From: an uncultured Lachnospiraceae bacterium
GTDB taxonomy: Bacteria > Bacillota > Clostridia > Lachnospirales > Lachnospiraceae
Reading direction: 5' to 3'
NCBI GenBank assembly: GCA_910587085.1
Contig: CAJUMC010000091.1
Span: 1 to 8,286 of the forward strand
Length of the DNA stretch: 8,286 bases
Shown here: piece after piece, positions 1-6,635 of the stretch
How the letters are laid out: the number at the start of each line of letters is the position of its first letter
Numbering within the stretch: position 1 is the stretch's first letter
Notes under the pieces: generated by a model
What the model saw: the letters and a program-made list of their open reading frames with translations, nothing else
What the model was told of the DNA's origin: nothing
Database searches by the model: none
Position numbers and translations under genes: made by a program

Positions 1-128
1 TTGAGGTTTTGTAGTATTAAGTGCTTTTATATGCTCATGAATAATTCAGGATTAACTTAGTTTATATATTTAATTAATATTTTGTTGTAATACCAATCAT
101 AATATCCAAGCAGCTCATTGAGTATATG
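1..128. other. AT-rich region downstream of the SWIM gene, no supported gene
   Basis: This stretch is strongly AT-rich compared with the GC-rich SWIM gene next to it. I see no hairpin followed by a T-run on the minus strand, so no intrinsic terminator can be called for the operon. The reading frame of the SWIM gene stays open for 23 codons after its TAA stop and then closes at a second TAA at 57-59. The codons there are AT-rich and tyrosine/isoleucine/asparagine-rich, which is also what non-coding AT-rich DNA would give. The missing MoxR/DUF5682 partners of the VWA-SWIM pair, if linked, could lie beyond this edge. Confidence 0.6.
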
Positions 129-2624
129 TTAATATTGCAGATAATACCCCAACCCCTGATCAATCTCCACCTTCCCCCTGCAAAGATAAACATACTCACA
201 AGCCCGCACATAAACCTCCGCCAGCCCGTCCGCGCTGCGCTCCAGCCGGTGCCGCCGCATCCCTGCCCCGTCCGCCAGCTGTGCCAGCATCTCCGCCAGA
301 TGCGCAAGTCCGTATTGCTCCGCAAGCTTTCCCATGCGGGCAAGCCCATCAAGCGTGCTGTCGTGTACGGTGTCAAGCCCGCTCTGGTACAGCTCCTCCA
401 GCAGGCTGCCCGCATCCTCCAGAACCCGGCCCAGAACATCCGTCACACTTTCCCCTTCCACGCCGAAATCCCCGGAAACTTCTATTTTTCCGCAGTCGAT
501 TTCATCCTCCGCACCGTTATCCGCCTGCCTGGAATCCGCCCCCGCCTCATCTGCATCCGCATCCCCTGTCGGTTCCCCGCCGCACGCGGCATTCTCCTGT
601 GCATGGCCGCCTCTTTCCGCCGCACTGTCCCCGGTTTTGCTGCCGGCATTCCCGCTGTTTTTAAATCCGATGTTACGGCTGCCGCTTTCTTCACGGCCGC
701 TTCCTTCCTCCTGCCCCAGATCTTCCGTCAGCTCCCCCTTCTCAAACACCGTCACGGGATACAGCCGCATCCTCCCGTCCTTAAAATACAGCTTGCCCAG
801 AAAGCAAGGTTCCATATCCTCCGTGAGACGCTCCAGATAGCCGATCCCCCACTCCTCCCGCTTGGAATACGCAAGCTCCAGCACAATCTCCCGTCCCGCC
901 CTGTCATACAGCCACATCACAAGCTTCTGCTCCGTCTGCGAAAACTCCCCTCTGGTAAAAGAATACGGGCGCAAAAACACCATATCCCCGTCCCTCTGCT
1001 CCCCCTGCGGGCTCTTCAGCCAGGGCACGCGCCTGTCTGCGACTTTTTCCGCAAAAAGCTTCCCGAAATCCCGGTAATACCATCCGGTAAGCTCCCCCGT
1101 ATGCAGGCAGTTTTCTTTCTGACAGCTCCCGGTCACCTCGCCCTTTGTCTCCGCGCTCGACGAAAGTCTTCCCCGCGCGTCGCAGCGCGCACCGGATAAA
1201 TGCAGGCGCAGCCCGACCATTTCCTTGACAGAAACCGGAAGTCCCCACGGAGCCGCCGCCTTCTCCTGCCTTCCCCGCCGTCCGGTTTCTTCGTAAAACA
1301 TCGGGCGCGCCGAAGTGTAGGTGTACCACTCCTTTGTATTTTCCTCCAGAAAATAGACCGTCTCGCCCTCGTACCCGGTCTGGCTCTCAAAATGTTCGAT
1401 TGCGATTCCCGCCAGGGAAAGATTCCCGACCGGCACGTATTCTGACCGGAACTCCCCCGCAAGTCCCGCCACCTGAACCGCATCCGCGGCATCCGCTGCC
1501 CTTGCCAGCAGCTCCACCCTCTCATAGAGCCTTGCAAACTGCTCCATCAATCTTTGTGTCTGGAAAGATGCCTTCCGTTTCAGATAATTTCCGTAAGAAT
1601 CATGCAGCGCGCGCCAGTAGCCCTCAAAATTCGCGAGCTTTGCGTTGTGGCTGATCAGCGCGAGCCGGTCAAGATAGTCGAGAACGTCCGGCGAGGTGCG
1701 CGCCAGCCCCGTGTCCAGAAGCTCCGTAAGAAATGCTCCCATCTGCCGGGCGGCATCCTTTACTTCGCCCATAGCATAATCCTGCAGTTCCTCCGTGCTG
1801 TTTAGGTCCTCCTCGGTTACCTCTCCCGCCTCCAGCTTACACCAGAGAACCGCCGCTGCTTTATGTGTGCAGAATTCCTTTTTATGACAGGTACAGGAGG
1901 AATATTCCAATGGTGACAGAAGCTTTACGGTATGCCCCCCCTTCGGCAGCTGCACCGTAATAATGCTGGAATATGTAATCTTCGGCAGCTGCCCGGACCT
2001 TTTCTGGCTGACAAGTGCCACGAGCTGCTTTGTACCCAGCACCTTTTTCAGAGAAGCGGGCGGGAAAGCCGAAATTTCCGCAAGGAGACGTGATTTCAAA
2101 TCCTGTTTGTCCGCAGATGCCTCCGTATGGTTTCCGGCTGCGTTTTCCGGTTTCCCAACCGTTTTCCCGGATTTTTTCGCGGCTTCCTTTGTCTCCGGCG
2201 CTTCCTCCTTCTCCGGCAAACTGCCTTCCGATGCTTTTTCTTGTTCTTCCGGCTGTCCCTCCTCCGCCGATTCTTTCTTCTGTCCGGCCTCCTCATCCGC
2301 CGGATTATTTTCCTGCGTTCCCTCCGCCCGGCAGACTTCCTCCCCGGACTCTTCCCCCGCCGCAAACTGCTTCAGCGCCAGAATCCCAAGCACCACATGG
2401 CGGCAGATCGTCCTTGACGGGCAGGTACAGGTACTTTCCCCAAGCAGCTGACGAATCACCACGGTTTCCGCGCCCACGCTCACCTGCGCTTCCTCCCCTG
2501 CAGAAATCACCCGGTACTCCCCGGCTTCCATATCTTTATAGGCGCGCTTCACAATCCCCTTGTTCGTCATCCCGACAAGGTAATCATCGTCCAGATTATT
2601 TAATATTACTTTCCAGTTTTCCAT
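129..2624 (-). CDS. SWIM zinc finger family protein with two SWIM motifs
   Basis: An 831-residue cytosolic protein with no signal peptide or membrane segment. Two SWIM-type CxCx(n)CxH motifs are visible, each with the short spacing n=5: C66, C68, C74, H76 and C244, C246, C252, H254. They are separated by an acidic Glu/Lys/Ala-rich low-complexity linker (about 90-175). The body (about 270-630) is the helical and beta region usual for large bacterial SWIM proteins. A second Gly/Glu/Ala/Asp-rich linker (about 632-710) precedes a helical C-terminal segment (about 715-820). C481, C501, C506 and H508 could form a further metal site. SWIM domains are known to bind DNA or protein; the role here is inferred from the neighbouring VWA gene, since such pairs often sit with MoxR AAA+ ATPases. 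The ATG at 2622-2624 follows GAGGG (2632-2636) and AGGA. The VWA stop lies 109 bases upstream. The family call is secure; the substrate is unknown. Confidence 0.93.
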   Translation of the reverse strand: MENWKVILNNLDDDYLVGMTNKGIVKRAYKDMEAGEYRVISAGEEAQVSVGAETVVIRQLLGESTCTCPSRTICRHVVLGILALKQFAAGEESGEEVCRAEGTQENNPADEEAGQKKESAEEGQPEEQEKASEGSLPEKEEAPETKEAAKKSGKTVGKPENAAGNHTEASADKQDLKSRLLAEISAFPPASLKKVLGTKQLVALVSQKRSGQLPKITYSSIITVQLPKGGHTVKLLSPLEYSSCTCHKKEFCTHKAAAVLWCKLEAGEVTEEDLNSTEELQDYAMGEVKDAARQMGAFLTELLDTGLARTSPDVLDYLDRLALISHNAKLANFEGYWRALHDSYGNYLKRKASFQTQRLMEQFARLYERVELLARAADAADAVQVAGLAGEFRSEYVPVGNLSLAGIAIEHFESQTGYEGETVYFLEENTKEWYTYTSARPMFYEETGRRGRQEKAAAPWGLPVSVKEMVGLRLHLSGARCDARGRLSSSAETKGEVTGSCQKENCLHTGELTGWYYRDFGKLFAEKVADRRVPWLKSPQGEQRDGDMVFLRPYSFTRGEFSQTEQKLVMWLYDRAGREIVLELAYSKREEWGIGYLERLTEDMEPCFLGKLYFKDGRMRLYPVTVFEKGELTEDLGQEEGSGREESGSRNIGFKNSGNAGSKTGDSAAERGGHAQENAACGGEPTGDADADEAGADSRQADNGAEDEIDCGKIEVSGDFGVEGESVTDVLGRVLEDAGSLLEELYQSGLDTVHDSTLDGLARMGKLAEQYGLAHLAEMLAQLADGAGMRRHRLERSADGLAEVYVRACEYVYLCRGKVEIDQGLGYYLQY

Positions 2625-2733
2625 TTTCCTGCCCTCATACGATACATGTACTGTCTGCCGGCAATCCCGGCTTTGTTTCTTCCGGGAACAAACGCATCGC
2701 CGCTCTCTCCGGTTTTTCTGCGCGGCACCTCTT
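2625..2733 (-). other. 109-bp VWA-SWIM intergenic spacer
   Basis: This spacer contains a short inverted repeat on the minus strand, CCCGG and CCGGG separated by 10 bases, with no T-run after it. It is therefore not a credible terminator. The SWIM ribosome binding site lies at its left end (2625-2636). No clear promoter is visible, so the two genes are probably co-transcribed. Confidence 0.5.
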
Positions 2734-3864
2734 CTATACTACCACCTTGCTCACAAACCCGACCAGTTCCTCCGGTGTCATCGCACCCACATGCGCCCCC
2801 ATCCCGGCAAGTGTCTTTGCCGCATTCCGGTCATAGTCCGGGTTTGCCTCCTGATCAAGCGCCGTCAGCACCACAAGCCTCGCCCCGCTCTCGATGATTC
2901 CCTTGCTCACGCGGTACATATTCTCATAGCCGCCGCCCTCATACAGGTCGGAGACAAGCACTACCATTGTCCGGTACGGGAAATCAATCAGCCTTTCGCA
3001 GTAGGAAAGCGCGCCGCTGATATCCGTTCCGCCGCCGAGCTGGACGCTCATCAGAATTTCCACCGGGTCTTCCGCATATCCGCTCAGATCGACGACGCTT
3101 GTATCAAAGATCACCAGCTTTGTGTCAAGCATCGGCAGCTTTGCGAAAATTCCCGCCATCACCGCGCTGTGGATGACCGAATCCATCATCGAACCGCTCT
3201 CGTCCACGCAGATTATCACGCGCCACGAATTGTAGCGTTTCATGCGCGCGCTGAAATAAATATCTTTTAACACCAGCTCCCCGCGCTCCACATCATAATT
3301 TTTCAGATTCCGCCGGATGGTTTTCTTCATATCCAGATTGCGCATCGACCGGATCGGGCTGCTCATACTGCGGTTGAGCTTTCCGAAAAAGGACTGCCGT
3401 ACTTCCTGTTCCAGCTTTTTCATCATCTCTTCCGCCACCTTGCGTACTATCTCTCTCGCGAGCGTCAGCACCTGCCCGCTCATCAGATGCTTCATGGAAA
3501 GAATGGTCTTTAACAGCTCCCGGTTCGGCTCGAGCTTCCGCATCACATCCGGGTCGGTCAGAAGCTCCGTCATCCCGTACTTGTCAAGCGCGTGCCGCTC
3601 CATAATCTCGACCGTCTGTTTCGGGAACAGCTTCTTGATCTTCTGCAGCCATTTCGGAACCGTCAGCTGCGAATTGCCGCTCCCGCCTCTGCGCTCCTGA
3701 CGGATCTCCTGCTCCTCCCCGTACTCCCTCTCATACAGATAATCCAGCGCCTCCTCCATCTCCATCAGCTGCGCCTCGCGCTCACCCGTAAAAGAAAGCT
3801 GCCCCGATGCATACCGGCCGAGCACAAGCCGCCAGCGGTTCAATATTTCCTGTTCGTCTGCCAT
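2734..3864 (-). CDS. CoxE-like VWA domain-containing protein
   Basis: A 376-residue soluble protein starting MADEQ. A helical N-terminal region (1 to about 205), opening with the E-I-L-N-R-W-R-L segment typical of this group, precedes a von Willebrand A domain (about 215-370). The metal-ion-dependent adhesion site is intact: DESGS at 221-225, the threonine of GGGTD at 277-281, and the aspartate of SDLYEGG at 305-306. Such proteins are known to act with MoxR-type AAA+ ATPases, probably by presenting partners for remodelling. No ATPase is present in this window. I chose ATG 3862-3864 over the in-frame ATG at 3925-3927, because an AGGAGA ribosome binding site (3871-3876) sits 6 bases before it and the upstream 21 codons overlap the preceding gene. 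The start falls 38 bases after the repeat-GNAT gene stops, so co-transcription is likely. Confidence 0.93.
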   Translation of the reverse strand: MADEQEILNRWRLVLGRYASGQLSFTGEREAQLMEMEEALDYLYEREYGEEQEIRQERRGGSGNSQLTVPKWLQKIKKLFPKQTVEIMERHALDKYGMTELLTDPDVMRKLEPNRELLKTILSMKHLMSGQVLTLAREIVRKVAEEMMKKLEQEVRQSFFGKLNRSMSSPIRSMRNLDMKKTIRRNLKNYDVERGELVLKDIYFSARMKRYNSWRVIICVDESGSMMDSVIHSAVMAGIFAKLPMLDTKLVIFDTSVVDLSGYAEDPVEILMSVQLGGGTDISGALSYCERLIDFPYRTMVVLVSDLYEGGGYENMYRVSKGIIESGARLVVLTALDQEANPDYDRNAAKTLAGMGAHVGAMTPEELVGFVSKVVV

Positions 3865-3870
3865 AATTCT

Positions 3871-3881
3871 TCTCCTCTCCC
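3871..3881 (-). promoter_or_regulatory. ribosome binding site that fixes the VWA start
   Basis: The minus strand reads GGGAGAGGAGA here, a strong Shine-Dalgarno sequence 6 bases before the ATG at 3864. The alternative upstream ATG at 3927 lies inside the preceding gene. Confidence 0.8.
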
Positions 3882-3902
3882 GGCGTGATTGTAAGGTGCA
3901 TT

Positions 3903-5240
3903 TCATTCCACTGTAAAATCCGTCCACTCAACATGGTTATACTGCATTACGTCATCCGCCCTTTCCATCCCGAGCTTTTCGTAAAAAGGAACCGCCTTAT
4001 CATTTGCGATCAGATACACGGCAATATCCTTTTCCCCGCCCGCGAGTTCATGCGCGGTTTTCATAAGCCGTCTTCCGATTCCCTGTCCCTCGTAATCCCT
4101 GTCCACTCCCAGGTCGGTTACATAAAGCCAGTACGCATAGTCCGTCAGTCCGAACAAAACTCCGACGATCCGTCCTCCCGCATTCCTTGCAACAAGGCTG
4201 ACGGAAACATTCGCCACAAGCTTTGCAATCCTCTCCTCAAAACGTTCTTTTGGATACTGCGCACCCAGATTGGTTCGCTTTAAAAAATCCATGTAATCCG
4301 CTGCGGATAAACGCTCACTCTCGATTTTTATTTCTGAATCTGCTGTTACTGGTTTCTCGGTTTCTGATTTGATCATTTCCGGCTTCTCTATTTTCGATTT
4401 GATAATTTCTGATTTCATTCTATCATTCTCCTGAAAATCTTCCGTTGTCCGGGTTTCCGGAAAAGTTACTATATTCCCATCCGTACAATAATAATCCCAC
4501 CATTGCAGAATAACCGGAAAATCATTGTCTGCAAGCACCAACGGTTTTTCCTGTTCAAAAACCATGCAAAAACCGTGCTCCAACGACAACTTGTTTGTTC
4601 CGCCCGGAAAGGTCAATCCCCATAAGGCTTTTCCATCACAGAACGCCAGATCAACAACCGGCAGCCCGATGTACGGATGCAGCTCCTCTTTTTCTGCAAA
4701 GTCAATCCGCAGAAAATGCTTTGCCTCCTCCATCCACACATCCCACTTCGGAGTATTTTTATAAGCAGAAAGGACACCTGCCAGAACACAGTTATATGCG
4801 TGTCTGTAGTTCTCCCGGATAAAGGACAGAAGCTTTGTTAAATCTTCAGGAGAAAACCCCGTATGCATTCGATAGTCCAATGTAATGATTTCTGCTCCAT
4901 AAAATGCAGGATTGCACCTTACCTCAAAACTACCTGTGTCTAAGCTTCTTGTACCGAAACTTCCTGTATCGAAGCTTCCTTTATCGAAGTTTCCTGCATC
5001 GAAGTTTCCTTTATCGAAGCTTCCTTTACCGAAGTTTCCTTTATCGAAGTTTCCTTTATCGAAACTTCCTTTATCGAAGCTTCCTTTATCGAAGTTTCCT
5101 GCATCAAAGTTTCCCTTATCGAAGTTTCCCTTATCGAAGTTTCCTTTATCGAAACTTCCTTTTTCGAAGTTTCCTGTATCAAAGCTTCCTTTTTCTAAAA
5201 AGCTTCCTGCATTAAATAATTTCCCGTAATATTCGTCCAC
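3903..5240 (-). CDS. pentapeptide-repeat / unknown domain / GNAT acetyltransferase fusion
   Basis: A 445-residue protein in three parts. Residues 12-107 are a tandem five-residue array, mostly G-[SN]-F-D-K with T, A or E variants, after a leader ending in L-F-N-A. Residues about 108-262 form a domain I do not recognise, rich in aromatic residues and containing several conserved-looking glycines and tryptophans. A charged Lys/Glu/Ile linker (about 263-307) leads to a GNAT domain (about 308-437). Its motif A is D-Y-E-G-Q-G-I-G-R-R-L (382-392), with Glu where Gln/Arg is usual, and a C-terminal N-D-K-A-V-P-F-Y-E-K-L-G-M segment marks the usual motif B region. GNAT domains transfer an acyl group from acyl-CoA to an amine; the acceptor is unknown. 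The start is GTG at 5238-5240 with AGGA five bases upstream. No later ATG would keep the repeats. The array fits the pentapeptide-repeat pattern with Phe as the central residue, but Gly at the i-2 position is atypical, so a beta-helix fold is only inferred. Confidence 0.88.
   Translation of the reverse strand: MDEYYGKLFNAGSFLEKGSFDTGNFEKGSFDKGNFDKGNFDKGNFDAGNFDKGSFDKGSFDKGNFDKGNFGKGSFDKGNFDAGNFDKGSFDTGSFGTRSLDTGSFEVRCNPAFYGAEIITLDYRMHTGFSPEDLTKLLSFIRENYRHAYNCVLAGVLSAYKNTPKWDVWMEEAKHFLRIDFAEKEELHPYIGLPVVDLAFCDGKALWGLTFPGGTNKLSLEHGFCMVFEQEKPLVLADNDFPVILQWWDYYCTDGNIVTFPETRTTEDFQENDRMKSEIIKSKIEKPEMIKSETEKPVTADSEIKIESERLSAADYMDFLKRTNLGAQYPKERFEERIAKLVANVSVSLVARNAGGRIVGVLFGLTDYAYWLYVTDLGVDRDYEGQGIGRRLMKTAHELAGGEKDIAVYLIANDKAVPFYEKLGMERADDVMQYNHVEWTDFTVE
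4351..4410 (-). repeat. two 30-bp imperfect direct repeats in the linker of the GNAT fusion
   Basis: Units at 4351-4380 and 4381-4410 match at about 23 of 30 positions by eye. They encode the ten-residue blocks E-M-I-K-S-E-T-E-K-P and E-I-I-K-S-K-I-E-K-P in the hinge between the unknown domain and the GNAT domain. Traces of the same K-S-E-I motif flank them. Confidence 0.75.
4920..5189 (-). repeat. 15-bp tandem repeat array coding for 18 pentapeptides
   Basis: Eighteen uninterrupted 15-bp units with the plus-strand consensus ttatcgaagtttcct encode residues 18-107 of the GNAT fusion protein. Most units differ by only one to three bases, mainly the AGC/AGT/AAC change at the second codon and K, A or T at the fifth. 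The left-most units (from about 4920 to 4970) are more diverged, including RSLDT and GSFEV. One extra 18-bp unit (GSFLEK, residues 12-17) precedes the array. Because the unit is a multiple of three, gain or loss of units keeps the reading frame. For the same reason other frames stay open through the array and give spurious ORFs. Confidence 0.97.
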
Positions 5241-5498
5241 TTTATTCCTTTTATTTTTGTTTCAAGCCTCTTTTGCTGTCACGTATCCGATCTCCTTGAA
5301 TCCCTTACTGATGCAGTGCTTACGCCGGTTGAAAAGTTTTAAAAATTCCCATTTTTCCCATATATTTTCTTTTTTGCTTTTCTCTTTTTCCTGTTTCCCC
5401 CTCCAATCCCCCGGATTCCACATTCCCCCGATACCTTCCAAGGCAGCACCGATCGTGCCTGCACCGCTTCGCTTCCTCAAAAGTACTCTGCCCGTCCG
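5241..5498 (-). other. 258-bp spacer with a doubtful 72-codon frame (TTG start)
   Basis: An open frame at 5262-5480 could begin at TTG and encode a basic 72-residue peptide. It has a Gly/Ala-rich start (GAGTIGAALEGIGG), a Lys/Glu-rich middle and an end reading K-G-F-K-E-I-G-Y-V-T-A-K-E-A. I recognise no family, there is no good ribosome binding site, and the middle is low-complexity A-rich DNA. It may be a small gene, the tail of a decayed gene, or chance. The ribosome binding site of the GNAT fusion (5246-5249) lies at the left end of this spacer. Confidence 0.3.
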
Positions 5499-5963
5499 CT
5501 ATTCTGATTTTAATATCTTCTCCATAATCTCATAAACGAGTTTCACATCGTTATCCAGTTCAAAGATTCCATGCCCCACCGTTTTGTAGCCTCTGTGTTC
5601 ATATAAACATACTGCCGGAAGGGAAGCCTCCAAAACCGATATCTTATGCCCCTTTATGATTTCCGCCTCCAGACAGTCCATGATCCGAGAGCCGCATCCC
5701 TGTCTCTGGTAACAGGGCAATACATATACCCCTGTAATATGGCTGCCGTCAAAACAGCCCGTTCCCACTATGGTATCCCCATCCTTCAGCACCCCCAGAT
5801 TTCCGGAGGCTATACCATCCAGAATATGTTCCCTGCTGTGATGCCGGCAAAAAAAGTCCACTACCTCTTTCGGGTAATACTTTGGATAGACGGTTCGGAT
5901 CGTTGTATATAAAATATCCTGTATTGCATCGGCCAGATCAGCGCTTGCTGTTTTATATTCCAT
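5499..5963 (-). CDS. GNAT family N-acetyltransferase
   Basis: A 154-residue single-domain protein of normal GNAT length. The acetyl-CoA pyrophosphate loop is canonical: Q86-R-Q-G-C-G91, after the beta-strand H-I-T-G-V-Y-V-L-P (75-83). The end of the fold reads L-E-A-S-L-P-A-V-C-L-Y-E-H-R-G-Y-K (111-127), matching the segment after motif B in many small-molecule GNATs. The helical region 10-50 would shape the acceptor pocket. The acceptor cannot be told from sequence. ATG 5961-5963 is preceded by GAGAGGG (5971-5977) at 7 bases. The YdeI-family stop lies 89 bases upstream. It shares no obvious close similarity with the GNAT domain of the next gene beyond the fold motifs, so I do not read the pair as a recent duplication. 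Confidence 0.92.
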   Translation of the reverse strand: MEYKTASADLADAIQDILYTTIRTVYPKYYPKEVVDFFCRHHSREHILDGIASGNLGVLKDGDTIVGTGCFDGSHITGVYVLPCYQRQGCGSRIMDCLEAEIIKGHKISVLEASLPAVCLYEHRGYKTVGHGIFELDNDVKLVYEIMEKILKSE

Positions 5964-6052
5964 CGGCGTACCCTCTCTTTAAAATCCCGGTTTCTTGAAA
6001 TTACCCAAACGTTCCCCGCCCCCTGTCCATATAAACAACAGCCAAAAATAAG

Positions 6053-6613
6053 TTACATCGGTCTTAAGTTTTTATTGAGCCTGTCCACCATCCAGGCAAT
6101 CCGCTTTTCCCGCCCGGCATCGGTCTTTGCATCAAAAAATGCCCGTGTGTAGGTTTTCTTTACGGATAGTGGCATCGCCGCCCAATTTGTATGGGCGGGT
6201 TCGTAACCTTCCAGCAGCGAGGAAACTATTGCGATCTGTTCCTCCGCAACCGCCGTTGGATTCGGAGCGTGCCACTGCCCGTTCTTTTTGGCCTCCTCTA
6301 TTTTCGTTTTTCCGAAATCGGTCATAAGTCCCCGCTCTTCCAGGCTTTGAACCAATGCCTTGTTTTTCTCCGACCACTTGCTCTTTTCCCGGCGCACCGA
6401 AAAATATTTCCTGTAGGTTTTATCGTCAATGCTCTGCATCTGCCCGTCTATCCAGCCAAAACAGAGCGCTTCCTCCAGCGCTTCCCCCGCTTTTATTGTT
6501 TTCGGTCCGCCGGCTTTGCCAAATAACAGCCATACGCCGGTATGGGACAGGCAGTTTTGCCCCAGCCACCTTCTGAACGCCTCCCGGTTCTCAAATGTCA
6601 GCCAATCACTCAT
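6053..6613 (-). CDS. YdeI/OmdA family protein
   Basis: A 186-residue soluble protein. Family marks are E-A-L-C-F-G-W-I-D-G-Q (48-58), the basic stretch K-Y-F-S-V-R-R-E-K-S-K-W-S-E-K-N-K (69-85), then G-L-M-T-D-F-G-K-T-K-I-E-E-A-K-K-N-G-Q-W (95-114). The C-terminal block S-V-K-K-T-Y...R-E-K-R-I-A-W-M-V-D-R-L-N (150-180) completes it. The family (YdeI, OmpD-associated) has been linked to resistance to cationic peptides in some bacteria; its biochemical role is unsettled, so no function is claimed. I chose ATG 6611-6613 because a near-perfect AAAGGAGG (6621-6628) precedes it by 7 bases. An in-frame extension to 6775 adds 54 residues that lack family similarity and overlap the decayed gene upstream. 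Confidence 0.9.
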   Translation of the reverse strand: MSDWLTFENREAFRRWLGQNCLSHTGVWLLFGKAGGPKTIKAGEALEEALCFGWIDGQMQSIDDKTYRKYFSVRREKSKWSEKNKALVQSLEERGLMTDFGKTKIEEAKKNGQWHAPNPTAVAEEQIAIVSSLLEGYEPAHTNWAAMPLSVKKTYTRAFFDAKTDAGREKRIAWMVDRLNKNLRPM

Positions 6614-6620
6614 TTCCCCG

Positions 6621-6628
6621 CCTCCTTT
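6621..6628 (-). promoter_or_regulatory. ribosome binding site that fixes the YdeI-family start
   Basis: AAAGGAGG on the minus strand, 7 bases before ATG 6613. It is one of the strongest Shine-Dalgarno matches in the window and rules against the upstream start at 6775. Confidence 0.85.
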
Positions 6629-6635
6629 CGTTCCC

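Noticed and set aside
126..2836. Long plus-strand open frames opposite the SWIM gene
   Set aside because: They mirror the GC-rich minus-strand gene, are Pro/Ser/Arg-rich with no family features, and lack ribosome binding sites.
3865..3927. Upstream start of the VWA gene overlapping the GNAT fusion
   Set aside because: The downstream ATG at 3864 has a strong ribosome binding site and a family-typical N-terminus; the extra 21 residues do not look conserved.
4904..5229. Plus-strand and alternate-frame proteins made of L-Y-R-S-F or S-K-L-P-L repeats
   Set aside because: A 15-bp repeat keeps several frames open at once; only the minus-strand frame continues into recognisable domains.
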